Position numbers and translations under genes: made by a program. From JAFGSG01 sp964626055 (GTDB lineage: Bacteria > Spirochaetota > UBA4802 > JAFGDQ01), in NCBI GenBank assembly GCA_964626055.1, contig CAZVDF010000004.1, positions 44,780 through 108,779 of the forward strand: a stretch of 64,000 nt of DNA. Reading direction: 5' to 3'. The notes beneath the pieces are model-generated. The model saw nothing but the letters and a program-made list of their open reading frames with translations. It was not told the origin of the DNA and made no database searches. This document shows positions 1-9,188 of the stretch, one piece after another; the first letter of the stretch is position 1, and each line of letters begins with the position of its first letter.

Positions 1-1465
1 TTTTCCACTCTTTATTTTCCTTATAAAGCCTGTTAAAGTCTGGTATATCATGCAGGGTATCGTCGAGATTGGAGAAATTCGGGATCAGTTTTGTGACCTG
101 GTTGGCATCCGCGAACGGAACATTCATAACGCGCGCGACATCCTTGAGTACCGCCTTTGCGGTCATTTTGTTGAATGTGCTGATCTGGCTGACGTGATCT
201 TCCCCGTACTTCTTCTTTACGTAATCGATTACTTCTTCCCTGCGGTTTGCGCAAAAATCGATGTCGATATCCGGCATTTCGTTTCTGTCAGGATTGAGAA
301 AACGCTCAAAGAGGAGATTGTATTTCATCGGATCAAGATCGGTGATCTTAAGACAGTAAGAAACTATGGAGCCTGCGGCGGAACCTCTTCCCGGTCCCAC
401 GGGAATGTTTATTTTTCTGGCGTGCTCAATAAAGTCCCATACGATCAGAAAGTATCCTGAGAAATTCATGCCTGTGATCACGCCGAGTTCGTACTCTATA
501 CGTTTTTTTACTTCACCCGGAATTCCGCCCGGAAATCTTTGCCCGGCGCCCTTATAGACGAGATACTTTAAATACGAGTCAAGCGTGTATCCTTCGGGCA
601 CGTCAAAATGCGGAAGAATGACCTTTCCGAGCGAGAGCTGAATGTCGATCATATCGACTATCTTTATCGTATTAATCACGGCTTCGGGATGGTCAGGGAA
701 CAGTTTTTTCATTTCTTCCGCCGGTTTAAAATAGAACTGATCGGAGGAGAATTTCATTCTGCCCGCGTCGTCGAATGTTTTCCCCGTCTGGATGCAGAGG
801 AGGATCTCATGAGAGTATGCGTCGCCCCTGCGAAGGTAATGACAGTCATTTGTCACTATCATAGGTATATCAAGAGCTTTTGAGAGCTTAATGATTTCAG
901 TGTTTGCTGTTTTCTGTTCCTGAAGGCCGTGATCCTGCAGTTCGAAAAAGAAATTATCCTTCCCGAATATTTCATAAAGTTTTCCGGCAGCTTTTTTTGC
1001 TTCATCGGTTTTGCCTCTAATACAGAGCGACGGCACTTCGCCTTTGATGCAGGCTGTAGAGCAGATAAGCCCTTCGCTGTATTTTTCAAGCACCTCATGG
1101 TCTATCCTGGGTTTGTAATAAAATCCTTCGGTGTAACCGATGGACGATAACCTGATCAGGTTTTTATAGCCGGTTTCATTTTTTGCGATCAGAAGCAGAT
1201 GATACGTGGAGTCTTTGCCTTTATTCTGAGATTCCTTTTTAAGCCTTGATTCCGGCGCAATATAGAATTCCTGGCCTATAACGGGTTTTATTCCGGCATT
1301 TTTCGCCTCCTGATAAAGCTCGATAGCGCCGAAAAGATTGCCATGGTCGGTTATTGCCACAGCGGGCATGCCCAGCTCAACGGCTTTAGCAACAAGATTT
1401 TTTACTGTTATGGCGCCATCAAGGACTGAATAGTCGGAATGATTATGCAGATGTACAAAATCCAT
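1..1465 (-). CDS. dnaE: DNA polymerase III alpha subunit, N-terminal part (runs off the left edge)
   Basis: Replicative DNA polymerase catalytic subunit. About 488 residues are visible; the C-terminal part lies beyond the left edge. The protein opens with the PHP-domain motif HLHNHSDYSVLDG (residues 5-17) followed by ITDHGNL, as in bacterial DnaE. Further in, NPDRNEMPDIDIDF carries the paired active-site aspartates of C-family polymerases, followed by the usual R-EEVIDYV-KKYG stretch. The reading frame is open to base 1. The chosen ATG gives the canonical start just before the PHP motif; no strong ribosome binding site is seen before it. It is transcribed away from the Trm112-like gene. Identification is secure; only dnaE1-type versus other C-family subtypes is unresolved. 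Confidence 0.95.
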   Translation of the reverse strand, partial: MDFVHLHNHSDYSVLDGAITVKNLVAKAVELGMPAVAITDHGNLFGAIELYQEAKNAGIKPVIGQEFYIAPESRLKKESQNKGKDSTYHLLLIAKNETGYKNLIRLSSIGYTEGFYYKPRIDHEVLEKYSEGLICSTACIKGEVPSLCIRGKTDEAKKAAGKLYEIFGKDNFFFELQDHGLQEQKTANTEIIKLSKALDIPMIVTNDCHYLRRGDAYSHEILLCIQTGKTFDDAGRMKFSSDQFYFKPAEEMKKLFPDHPEAVINTIKIVDMIDIQLSLGKVILPHFDVPEGYTLDSYLKYLVYKGAGQRFPGGIPGEVKKRIEYELGVITGMNFSGYFLIVWDFIEHARKINIPVGPGRGSAAGSIVSYCLKITDLDPMKYNLLFERFLNPDRNEMPDIDIDFCANRREEVIDYVKKKYGEDHVSQISTFNKMTAKAVLKDVARVMNVPFADANQVTKLIPNFSNLDDTLHDIPDFNRLYKENKEWK

Positions 1466-1637
1466 GATTATAATCTATTTATTCATGGGACATAATTTCA
1501 AGCATAAAATTTCAAAAAATACGGGACGCTCAATATTTTTTACAAATTTTTCTTAAAATCTTGACAGGAGGATGTTTAACTAATGAAATATGATGTGTAC
1601 GATGATATTATAAAGATCAAAATACAGGGGAATATAT

Positions 1638-1808
1638 ATGATAGACACTAAACTTCTGGAGATTTTAGCCTGCCCGGCCTGTAAAGGCGATGTCGAGTAT
1701 GACACAAAAAACGAAAAGCTGATCTGCGTCGAATGTAAAAGAAAGTATCCCGTCAGGGACGGCATCCCGGTAATGCTTATAGATGAAGCGGAATCGCCCC
1801 CGTCGTAA
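1638..1808 (+). CDS. Trm112-family small zinc protein
   Basis: A 56-residue protein starting MIDTKLLEILACPACKGDVEY is not quoted further; the key features are CPxC (C12, C15) and CxxC (C30, C33), a four-cysteine zinc ribbon, and the closing YPVRDGIPVML typical of the Trm112/UPF0434 family. Eukaryotic and archaeal Trm112 activates methyltransferases; the bacterial family role is not settled. A purine-rich CAGGGG lies about 8 bases before the ATG. It stands alone between dnaE (divergent) and the SurA/PpiD-like gene. A 6-bp GC hairpin at 1859-1875 follows and could act as a weak terminator. The gene is short but family and coding nature look sound. Confidence 0.85.
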   Translation: MIDTKLLEILACPACKGDVEYDTKNEKLICVECKRKYPVRDGIPVMLIDEAESPPS

Positions 1809-1891
1809 ATCCGGCTTGCCTTGGCCCGATATTCTTTCCGCCGGTACGACACCCTCAGCCGGGGATTTGCCCCGGAGCAGTTTATTTCTCA

Positions 1892-1919
1892 TTGACAAAA
1901 AAATATCATAAAATTAAAT
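1892..1919 (+). promoter_or_regulatory. Possible sigma70-type promoter for the SurA/PpiD-like gene
   Basis: TTGACA at 1892-1897 is followed after 16 bases by TTAAAT at 1914-1919 (4 of 6 matches to the -10 consensus), about 33 bases before the ATG at 1952. The region is AT-rich, so the -10 is uncertain. Confidence 0.4.
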
Positions 1920-1951
1920 ATTCCATTTATAAATAATTCAGAGGTAGAACA

Positions 1952-3085
1952 ATGTTTGAGTCCAAATCGCCCATTGTAAAAATAGTATCGTACATAGTAA
2001 TCGGATTTTTCGTTCTGATAATAATATTTATGTTCACGGTAACCGACTTTATGATGAAATGGGGAATGGACGATAATGTTGTGGCGACGGTCAACGGAGA
2101 GAAGATCTACCGTATTGATTTCGTAAGATTCCGCGAGCGGATGTCCGGCCGCATAAAGGACACCGGAAGCAAGGAGGCGCAGGAACAGATTCTTTCACAA
2201 ATTATCATGAGAAAGCTTCTGCTCCAGAAGGCGAACGAAATAGGCATCAAGGTTTCCGATGTTATGGCGATGGATTATATAAAAAATATTTTCAGGGATC
2301 AGACAGGAAAATTCAATAAAAATTATCTGGACAGGACTCTCCAGCATTATCACCAGGGTCTGTCCGATTTTGTAATATATGTGAAGGAAGATCTCATAAT
2401 CAATCAGCTGAGGCAGATGATTTTTCTCGGAGCCGGAGTTTCGCCGGACGAAGTAAAAACAGAATACGCGATCAACAATTCCGGGATCCAGATCAAGTAT
2501 TGTTATCTTTCCACAGCCGATCTGAACAGGAAATTCAAGGATAAGATCGGCGTAAGCGAAAAGGAGATCGATGATGAGTTGCAGAAAAGCAGGGACGAGG
2601 TTAAAGATCCGGCAACCGACAGGAAAAGAATAAAAGAAAAAATCGAAAAGGATAAGCTTAATAAGCAAAAGCTTGAGCTCGTAAATCTGATAGATAAACT
2701 TGCCGAAGGGAAAAAATCTTTTAATGAAGCGGCATCTTTGCTCGGAGGCGGCATATCCCATTCGAATATTTTTAAAATAGGCGATCCGATTAGAGAAGAG
2801 GGCAATAAGGGAAAAATGCTTTACTCTCTTGCCGGCTCCGCTATTTTTAATGAAGGCCTGTTTTCTCTCGGGAAAGGGATGACATCCCGCGTAATAGATT
2901 CATTTGACGGATTATATATTTTCACTCCGGTAAGGAACGATATATTGTTTGCCGAACCCTCTCAAAAGGAATTCACAAAAATAGAAAGTGAGCTTTTGGA
3001 ACAGAAAAATAATGCCGTTTTTATGACTTTTATATCCTCTTTTTATGAAAAGTCGAAAATCGTAAGAAATTTAAAATTTGATTGA
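1952..3085 (+). CDS. SurA/PpiD-like membrane-anchored periplasmic chaperone
   Basis: A 377-residue protein with a single N-terminal transmembrane segment (about residues 9-32), then VATVNGEKIYRIDFVRFRE, the start of a SurA/PpiD-type N-terminal chaperone domain (helices to about residue 170). A charged, coiled-coil-like stretch covers residues 190-240. The region at 245-330, where a parvulin domain might sit, has no clear parvulin signature, so peptidyl-prolyl isomerase activity is doubtful. Members of this family act at the inner membrane/periplasm on outer-membrane protein precursors. An AGAGG site precedes the ATG. No partner genes adjoin it; cheX follows after 79 bases and may be independent. 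Confidence 0.75.
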   Translation: MFESKSPIVKIVSYIVIGFFVLIIIFMFTVTDFMMKWGMDDNVVATVNGEKIYRIDFVRFRERMSGRIKDTGSKEAQEQILSQIIMRKLLLQKANEIGIKVSDVMAMDYIKNIFRDQTGKFNKNYLDRTLQHYHQGLSDFVIYVKEDLIINQLRQMIFLGAGVSPDEVKTEYAINNSGIQIKYCYLSTADLNRKFKDKIGVSEKEIDDELQKSRDEVKDPATDRKRIKEKIEKDKLNKQKLELVNLIDKLAEGKKSFNEAASLLGGGISHSNIFKIGDPIREEGNKGKMLYSLAGSAIFNEGLFSLGKGMTSRVIDSFDGLYIFTPVRNDILFAEPSQKEFTKIESELLEQKNNAVFMTFISSFYEKSKIVRNLKFD

Positions 3086-3164
3086 TTATTAAATTTTTAC
3101 AGTTTATAATAATTACATAATATTATAGAGTTGAGACAGATAAAATAAATAATGAGGAAATATC

Positions 3165-3638
3165 ATGAATGTTAATGCTGAATACGTGAATCCGTTTCTT
3201 AAGGCTGCCAGTTCCGTTTTTAAATCTGTTGTCGGTGTCGACCTCAGAAGAGGTAAACTTGTCGTAAAGGACAAACCGCTGCCTTCTCATGATGTAGCAA
3301 TAATCATAGGTATTACCGGCGGCGTGCAGGGTGTTGTTGTTTACAGTTTCAGCATGACAATGGTTTACAAGATTGCGGACATACTTATGCCCGGTTTGTC
3401 CAAAGAACAGATCGACAGCGAATGGAAGGACATAATGGGAGAATTTGCCAACATGATAACCGGCAATGCGATGAACCTTTTTACGGATATCACAAAAGGG
3501 ACCCAGCAGGTCAACATAACCACACCTACGGTAATTGAAGGAAAGGAATTTACAATTTCGGCAATAGCCCAGACGACCCTTGGAATAAATCTTTACAGCC
3601 CCATGGGATCGCTTGAAATGAATGTTGCTTTAAAATAA
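3165..3638 (+). CDS. cheX: Chemotaxis protein CheX (CheY-P phosphatase family)
   Basis: A 157-residue protein with the length and layout of CheX/CheC-type phosphatases: an N-terminal NAEYVNPFLKAASSVF helix, GITGGVQGVVVYSFS strands, and WKDIMGEFANMITGNAMN, which carries the E-x2-N signature that removes the phosphate from CheY-P. It then ends with TTPTVIEGKEF and a C-terminal strand pair. A GAGGAA site lies about 8 bases upstream of the ATG. CheX is the usual CheY-P phosphatase of spirochaetes. No cheA/cheY is in this window, but the convergent neighbouring operon contains motility-associated genes. Confidence 0.87.
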   Translation: MNVNAEYVNPFLKAASSVFKSVVGVDLRRGKLVVKDKPLPSHDVAIIIGITGGVQGVVVYSFSMTMVYKIADILMPGLSKEQIDSEWKDIMGEFANMITGNAMNLFTDITKGTQQVNITTPTVIEGKEFTISAIAQTTLGINLYSPMGSLEMNVALK

Positions 3639-3642
3639 AGGA

Positions 3643-4521
3643 TTAATTGATAAAGGCTTTATTGTAATAAGTGTTTTCAATATTGCTCAGATTGTTTTTA
3701 ACCCTGGTCAGAAGGGGAGAGTTGTAAAAAAACGGAGCTTTTTCCGTGTCTGCTTTTTTAATGAATATTTTATACATTTTCCGGGCAATCCCCACGTCTT
3801 TCAGCAATGCGTCTTTCTCAAATACCTGTGCAATTAAAAAATACGCATCGTCTATCGTCTCTCTTTTCTCATAATTTTTTATTACTTTTATTGCGGCCTC
3901 GAGAGCCTGGTTCCCCCTGTTGTTTTTAAGATAGATCCTGGCGATCGCGATCAGGGAGTCGTCGGCAAGGTAATGGTCGGGAGACTGGGATGCGATGCGG
4001 TAAAAATATTCGATAGCTCCCGGATCGTTGCCTTTCTTTAAAAATATTTCCCCCGTAGCAAATAACGCCGTAGGGTATTCACCGGATTCCTGGTTTATTG
4101 TCTTCAGCATCGCGACCGCTTCGTCGGGCTTCCCGGACTCAACCAGTATTTTAGCCAGCCAGATCGATGCGATATCCCTGTTGGGACTGTCCGGGTATTT
4201 TAATTTCAACTCTTCAAGTTTTTGCCTGGAATTTTCGTACAGTGAAGCCTCAAAGAGCGCAATGCCGCTTTCGAGCAGAGCTTTGTCGGCGGAGGGGAAT
4301 GAAACGGATCTGCCTTTGGTTTCTTTTGCGCCTTCAGCCGAATCTATTGCCGATGATGCGGCGTCCGAATTTGAGGAAGTTGCCGGTTTCCTGGCGCTCG
4401 CGGCCGCATTTGAGTCGATTATGTTCTTAATAATCTCTTCAAGTTCCCGCGTTTCCATGGCATATAAACGGCCCGCGGACAAAAGTACAATTAAAAAAGC
4501 GAATATTTTTTTCATTAGCAT
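3643..4521 (-). CDS. Exported TPR protein (CpoB/YbgF-like)
   Basis: A 292-residue protein with a signal peptide (residues 1-21, ending LYA-ME), a low-complexity Ala/Ser linker at about 35-70, and TPR-type helical repeats from about residue 80 to 275 (for example ALFEASLYENSRQKLEELK and GAIEYFYRIASQSPDHYLA). The arrangement recalls periplasmic TPR proteins such as CpoB/YbgF or BamD-like scaffolds, but no specific ligand can be named. It is the last gene of a leftward run starting at the GHKL-HDOD gene; 16 bases separate it from the membrane protein upstream. It is convergent with cheX, four bases apart. Confidence 0.65.
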   Translation of the reverse strand: MLMKKIFAFLIVLLSAGRLYAMETRELEEIIKNIIDSNAAASARKPATSSNSDAASSAIDSAEGAKETKGRSVSFPSADKALLESGIALFEASLYENSRQKLEELKLKYPDSPNRDIASIWLAKILVESGKPDEAVAMLKTINQESGEYPTALFATGEIFLKKGNDPGAIEYFYRIASQSPDHYLADDSLIAIARIYLKNNRGNQALEAAIKVIKNYEKRETIDDAYFLIAQVFEKDALLKDVGIARKMYKIFIKKADTEKAPFFYNSPLLTRVKNNLSNIENTYYNKAFIN

Positions 4522-4537
4522 ATTTTAAATATATAGT

Positions 4538-5095
4538 TTATTTATCTATAATCTTTGAATTGTCCAGCGGAGCTGCTTCTCTCATCGATTTATCCCTGAT
4601 TTTAGGAATATCCTTTTTTAATTCGCGCACATCCGGTTTTCTCACCTTCTCGTCTGTTCTTTCGACATCCGCGATCTTTTTGCCGTCGAAGCTGAGAGCC
4701 CTGTCTTTTTTTATGTCTTTATCCGGTTCCACTACCTTTGTTTCGATTTCGCTTTTCAGATGATCAGAGGATGGGAATTCGACTTTTTTTAATTGAAGTT
4801 CTTTTTGTTCTTCAATGAGCTCCGATTCAAGCATGGATCTGTATTGTCCTTTATAGCGGCTTTTTTTTATCATGGAGTCAAAAACTTCATTTGTGTCTTC
4901 ATTAAGGGGTTTGCCGTATTTTTTTGCCGCGCCTTTGCCGCTGCTGTAACCGATGTATATTCCGATCACGACGATAATCAATACCACGCCGTAAAATGAC
5001 ATTTTAATCGTCTCAACGGTCTTTCTGTCCAAACCGTCTATTAACTTATTAATTGCGATAATTATTTTATTAAATATTTTTATTAATATATTCAT
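4538..5095 (-). CDS. Unrecognised single-pass membrane protein with charged periplasmic/cytoplasmic tail
   Basis: A 185-residue protein not assigned to a family. One transmembrane segment is visible at about residues 34-52 (FYGVVLIIVVIGIYIGY), preceded by a short amphipathic N-terminus and followed by a long Lys/Glu/Asp-rich tail without hydrophobic core. It lies between the exported TPR gene and the exported protein at 5108-5953, with gaps of 12-16 bases, so it is probably co-transcribed with the Maf gene group. The overall impression is of an envelope-anchored accessory protein of a motility operon; that role is inference from position only. Confidence 0.6.
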   Translation of the reverse strand: MNILIKIFNKIIIAINKLIDGLDRKTVETIKMSFYGVVLIIVVIGIYIGYSSGKGAAKKYGKPLNEDTNEVFDSMIKKSRYKGQYRSMLESELIEEQKELQLKKVEFPSSDHLKSEIETKVVEPDKDIKKDRALSFDGKKIADVERTDEKVRKPDVRELKKDIPKIRDKSMREAAPLDNSKIIDK

Positions 5096-5107
5096 TGTAA
5101 TAATTAT

Positions 5108-5953
5108 TTATCTCTTGTCTATTATAACTATAACCCTGCATTTTTTCAAATTATTTATTGTTGTCTGACTGCTGAGCAGCCTCCTTATATCCTTTTCCAT
5201 CAATACCGGGCAGTTGTTCAGGCTTTTCATGGCTACGGAAAAGTAAGGATGCTCGCCTGCGCGCGAATCAAGCTGTGCCTGAGTCTCATCATAGCAGTAG
5301 GAAACCATTCCTTCTTTAATTGCAAATGAGCTTTCAATATAGTTCCGGCTGTAAATCTCAAGCCCTGTTTCGCCGTATATCACGGGGAACAGCATAGGCT
5401 TTATATCGAGCCCGCGGCTGTCTATGATCAGGCTGGTATAAGAAGTCGATATCGGATTTTCAGCTCTAACGGGAAAATCACTCGCTGGAAAATCGTACGG
5501 TATCGAAGCGATGATATTGCCGAATGTCAGCATAAGTTCGCAAACGGCGGAATCGAACTTAGCCGGATGCTCTTTTTTCTTTATTTTATTATTGATTTTA
5601 TCGGAAATTATTTTTTGTGTAGAGATATCATCTTTCAATATATCCGAAAATGTGTTTTGCGGATCAACCCTCAGGCTTCTGATCGCATCTGCCATGTTCA
5701 TCATGGCCTTTTCCCTTGCGGAATCATAGGCCGCTTCCCTTGCCTTATTAAGTGATGTTGTTTTGCCGGTAACGGAGTCGACGGGCAATCCTGCATCATT
5801 TATTTTGACCTGAGATATTCCCTTTGAGATTATATAGCCTTTCTGCCAATTAATTACGCTTTTTTCTCTTTTATTCGCTTCCTGTGCAAGTGAAACATTG
5901 CAGAAGACGGCTATAAATAAAACTAACAGATTTTTAATTATTCCGGAGTGCAT
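5108..5953 (-). CDS. Exported protein, possibly LPP20/FlgT-N-like
   Basis: A 281-residue protein with a signal peptide (about residues 1-23, ending SLAQEA). Residues 35-110 contain GYIISKGIS...KAREAAYDSAREKAMMNMADAIRSLRV, a pattern seen in LPP20/FlgT N-terminal-type domains, where a helix rich in Ala and regularly spaced charged residues follows a beta strand. The rest is not recognised and ends in a strand, KKCRVIVIIDK. FlgT-type proteins belong to flagellar basal structures, which would suit the adjacent Maf gene, but the match is by eye and weak. There is no lipobox cysteine. It sits 48 bases after the Maf gene in the same direction. Confidence 0.55.
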   Translation of the reverse strand: MHSGIIKNLLVLFIAVFCNVSLAQEANKREKSVINWQKGYIISKGISQVKINDAGLPVDSVTGKTTSLNKAREAAYDSAREKAMMNMADAIRSLRVDPQNTFSDILKDDISTQKIISDKINNKIKKKEHPAKFDSAVCELMLTFGNIIASIPYDFPASDFPVRAENPISTSYTSLIIDSRGLDIKPMLFPVIYGETGLEIYSRNYIESSFAIKEGMVSYCYDETQAQLDSRAGEHPYFSVAMKSLNNCPVLMEKDIRRLLSSQTTINNLKKCRVIVIIDKR

Positions 5954-6001
5954 ACTTTTATCTAATCCTTCAGTTATTATCGGATTTTTAACGCGTATAA
6001 T

Positions 6002-7729
6002 TTAGAGTCTGCTCCTGCATTCTTCGAGCATCGTTATAAGCTTTTTTGAAGACGCGTTAATGTCGCTGATCAGCAGTTCGGAAGCTTTTTGGGAAGGCAT
6101 GTCCGGATGCCTGCTGAGATACGTAAATGTCTTACGAAGAAACGGCATTATCAGTTTGCTTATATTGCTTTTTTCGATCGCATCCAGAATATATTCGTCG
6201 GAAGAAGCTGAAGACGGATCACTGATTGCAGACTGCGCTTTGTTTTTTAGCTCCCTTAATCCGTCAATAGCGGACGTAAGCCCGTTAAGAAGTACTTCTG
6301 GCTTTTTTACATTGCCGGAATTATGGGTCAGGCATGATCTTAATATCTCATCCGGTGTATTGTCCGGCTTTTTTAAGGATGAGAAGACTTCATCCATGGT
6401 CTTTTCATCGGTATTTTCAATTCTTGCCCCACCCTCGCTGGTATTGATCACCGGGATAGCAACTTTACCGGCCGACTCTTTAAACCAGTATCTGTAAATA
6501 TCGAAAACGAAATCCGAGATTACCGTCCCCCTGCCTTTGTAAGATTCGATATATTTTATTTTTCTTTTACGTATTACATTTTGATTGATTGTTTCCAGGT
6601 TGGTAAACCGCGATATCCCCGGTAGCCAGTCATCGTTATGATAAGTGCCTGTGCAGTGGATTTCCCTGCCCGTATATGCGAGGTCCTGGCCTGCCAGAAT
6701 AATAGAGTCGCATCCGAGATTCAGCAGCAGGTCAAATACGCTTGTTGCTACGGATCCGCCGGATTGTATGCCGCCTATATATCCCGTATACTTTTCAATC
6801 CAGTCCCATACGGGCGTTGTCTCTGTTTTCGGATTGCCTTTTGAATCATTGAAGAATTTTAATGTAGTGCTTATTATTTTTTCGCCCCTGTATGACTCGA
6901 TAAGCCTCGGGCAGCTTACGATATCCGCCAGCAGCACTGCTCCCGAATCCATCAATCCCAGGAAATGCTTGAGGCTGTATTTCTGGGAGTCAAGAGTCAT
7001 CACTATATGCGGGACAATTCCGTATTTATGCAATACTTTCAAAGCGGTATCCACGCATACTATCAGCGCCCTATCTTTCAGTTTATTCAAAATCCTGATA
7101 TTTTTTTTTAGCGAAGGTCCGGCCGATACTATAATGCCCGGCATTCCTTTAAATTTACCGAACAGGGCTGAGACCGGCGTCGATGAATATATGTGACGAA
7201 TATTTTTGAATGAATGATCGATCCAGTTCTCCTCGAACTCAAATCTTGTCAGAAGGTCGCTGACTTTGGAGAATATATATTCTTTTATGTTTTTCAATAT
7301 GGAGTCATAAAACGCCGTATCCAGCCGATAGGAAGGGTTGTGAATATATGTCGCAATTCCCCTGATCAGGGAAACATCAATTTCTTCAAAAATATACGGA
7401 AGGTTCCCGGAAGAGCTTATTACGGACATATCCGTAATGATCCCGGGGCGGTGTTCTTTTACCAGCTCAACTACTTCAATATCTTTTTCAATAATAATAA
7501 TTGTGTGACTTTTGAATTTTTTTTTAAGAGAAGCGACGTGATATCCGAGAGCCAGCCCGGCAATGATCAGTAAATTGGACCTTCCGGCCGTGAAAGATCC
7601 CACAGCCCTTTCTGCTTCAATTTCAGGGTTATATGAGGAATGGAGTTTGATCTCACGCGAATTTTCCGGGTCGGTATATGTCAGACTTTTTATCCCGGAA
7701 GGCGTGGCAGTCAGCTTATATTTTCCCAT
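6002..7729 (-). CDS. Motility-associated Maf glycosyltransferase-like protein (DUF115 / MptE-like)
   Basis: A 575-residue protein of the Maf (motility associated factor) type. The DUF115/6-hydroxymethylpterin pyrophosphokinase MptE-like core is clear: GIIVSAGPSLKKNIRIL, then ALIVCVDTALKVLHKYGIVP and HIVMTLDSQ, followed by GGSVATSVFDLLLNLGCDSIILAGQDLAYT and a nearby H-x-T-G-T motif. Maf proteins attach nonulosonic sugars to flagellin and are required for filament formation in several bacteria. The start overlaps the end of the GHKL-HDOD gene by 14 bases, so translation is probably coupled. This is the strongest evidence for flagellar motility in the window. The sugar and acceptor cannot be read from the sequence. 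Confidence 0.85.
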   Translation of the reverse strand: MGKYKLTATPSGIKSLTYTDPENSREIKLHSSYNPEIEAERAVGSFTAGRSNLLIIAGLALGYHVASLKKKFKSHTIIIIEKDIEVVELVKEHRPGIITDMSVISSSGNLPYIFEEIDVSLIRGIATYIHNPSYRLDTAFYDSILKNIKEYIFSKVSDLLTRFEFEENWIDHSFKNIRHIYSSTPVSALFGKFKGMPGIIVSAGPSLKKNIRILNKLKDRALIVCVDTALKVLHKYGIVPHIVMTLDSQKYSLKHFLGLMDSGAVLLADIVSCPRLIESYRGEKIISTTLKFFNDSKGNPKTETTPVWDWIEKYTGYIGGIQSGGSVATSVFDLLLNLGCDSIILAGQDLAYTGREIHCTGTYHNDDWLPGISRFTNLETINQNVIRKRKIKYIESYKGRGTVISDFVFDIYRYWFKESAGKVAIPVINTSEGGARIENTDEKTMDEVFSSLKKPDNTPDEILRSCLTHNSGNVKKPEVLLNGLTSAIDGLRELKNKAQSAISDPSSASSDEYILDAIEKSNISKLIMPFLRKTFTYLSRHPDMPSQKASELLISDINASSKKLITMLEECRSRL

Positions 7730-9188
7730 TACAGTTTTGTTTCAGTTCTTTATGAAGATTTTCGACATCGTTTGGGGAATATAGCCTGTATTTTTCGAGT
7801 ATCGTCTCCTCAAGATAATAAAAATTATATTTGCCGGTCTCAAATTCACATAACATATTCGCAAGATAAGTCGGGAAAATGAAATCCCGGTATTTTTCCT
7901 GAGCTTCCAGGGGCGAATGATGATATTTTATCGCTTCCACGAGGTAATCAGGGAAATTCCATTTCTTTGCCATAAGCTCGCCGATGTTTGAATGACTGAT
8001 GCCAAGAGATACTTCCTCAAGTACGGTCGACGTCCTTAATTTTCTGTTCTTTGTCAGTTCGGATATCCACTCGGAAAATTTCGAATCCGTTGCCAGAAGT
8101 ATAAGTTTTCCCAGATCGTGTAAAAGCCCGCTTAAATACGCGTACTCGGTATTTTTTCCCTTTCCGAATTTTTGATTTATGTACTTTGAATAATTTGCCG
8201 TCTTTGTGCAATGAGCCCATATTTCGTGAAATTTGGAGTATCTTCTCTCCAGCAGGCTCCGCGTGCTGGAAACAAGGACCAGATCGTACAGATTTGCCAG
8301 CCCGATTATAATGATCGCCTCGGTTATCTGTTCCACTCTCTTCCCGATAAAAAATCCCGCCGAATTGGATAACTTCAAAATATCGCTCGTAAGAGCCGGA
8401 TCTACAATTATCTTATCTACAATTTTTTTAATTTCCGTTTTCCTGTCTTTGCAGAGCCGCAATACTTCCAGTATGTTCTGGCTGAAGCTGGGCAGGCCTT
8501 CGACTTCATCCAGGATTTGTTTTTTAATGGATGTTGTAATTATTTTAGGCCTTAATTCGTTTGGAATAAAGTATTTCGCGCGTGTTGTTTTGCCGTCTGT
8601 AGATATACTGAATGAGTTTTCCCCCATGCCTGTGTTTTTTAACAGCAAGATTGTAAGCACTATTCCCAGCCCGGCACCTTCGGTCTCATCATAGATTTCA
8701 TCGTAAGCATCCGTAAAGTCGTTATACAGTTTTGCTTTATTTATCCTTAAATTGATTCTTTCCAGTTCCACGGGATGAATTGAGGAATTATTCACTACGC
8801 TGACCTGGATGGCATCGCTCAGCAGTTCGATTGTAACAACTGTTTCGTAATCCGTCTTTTCCAGCTCTCTTTCGATAGTATTGGTGCCTAGAATTTCTTT
8901 TTTAAAGTTTATAATGCTATCCGCGTACTTTCCAGGGTCGTTGATATCAATATTCAGTTTTTTGAAATAATATCTTTTGGCGTTGGCTTTAACCGCGTTC
9001 GCTATTAATTCTCTCATGATTGTGACAACATAGTCGAGCAGATAGATCATGTCGTATTTTGCCAATAATCTGGAAAAAAAAGCATCTATTGACTTTAAAA
9101 GGTCCTCATTATGATAATGGAACCGAATATTGACGTATTTATCTTTTTCCAATCGGATTAAATTTTCGCTGGCTTTCGATATTTGCAT
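7716..9188 (-). CDS. GHKL ATPase-like / HDOD fusion signalling protein
   Basis: A 490-residue protein with two recognisable parts. Residues 55-215 look like a GHKL (histidine-kinase type) ATP-binding fold: an N-box-like RELIANAVKANAKR (E60, N64) and a G-box-like EGAGLGIVLTILLLKN (170-185), but no preceding dimerisation/H-box helix. Residues 220-430 form an HDOD domain with LPSFSQNILEVLRLC, DPALTSDILKLSNSA and GLLHDLGKLILL. HDOD proteins lack the full HD-GYP signature and usually act as regulatory scaffolds in motility and stress signalling. It heads the leftward operon containing Maf, suggesting that it regulates motility. An alternative reading is an anti-sigma-type kinase domain fused to HDOD. 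Confidence 0.8.
   Translation of the reverse strand: MQISKASENLIRLEKDKYVNIRFHYHNEDLLKSIDAFFSRLLAKYDMIYLLDYVVTIMRELIANAVKANAKRYYFKKLNIDINDPGKYADSIINFKKEILGTNTIERELEKTDYETVVTIELLSDAIQVSVVNNSSIHPVELERINLRINKAKLYNDFTDAYDEIYDETEGAGLGIVLTILLLKNTGMGENSFSISTDGKTTRAKYFIPNELRPKIITTSIKKQILDEVEGLPSFSQNILEVLRLCKDRKTEIKKIVDKIIVDPALTSDILKLSNSAGFFIGKRVEQITEAIIIIGLANLYDLVLVSSTRSLLERRYSKFHEIWAHCTKTANYSKYINQKFGKGKNTEYAYLSGLLHDLGKLILLATDSKFSEWISELTKNRKLRTSTVLEEVSLGISHSNIGELMAKKWNFPDYLVEAIKYHHSPLEAQEKYRDFIFPTYLANMLCEFETGKYNFYYLEETILEKYRLYSPNDVENLHKELKQNCNGKI

Noticed and set aside
2195..2761. 188-codon minus-strand frame inside the SurA/PpiD-like gene
   Set aside because: Antisense shadow; the plus-strand protein has a clear membrane anchor and chaperone domain.
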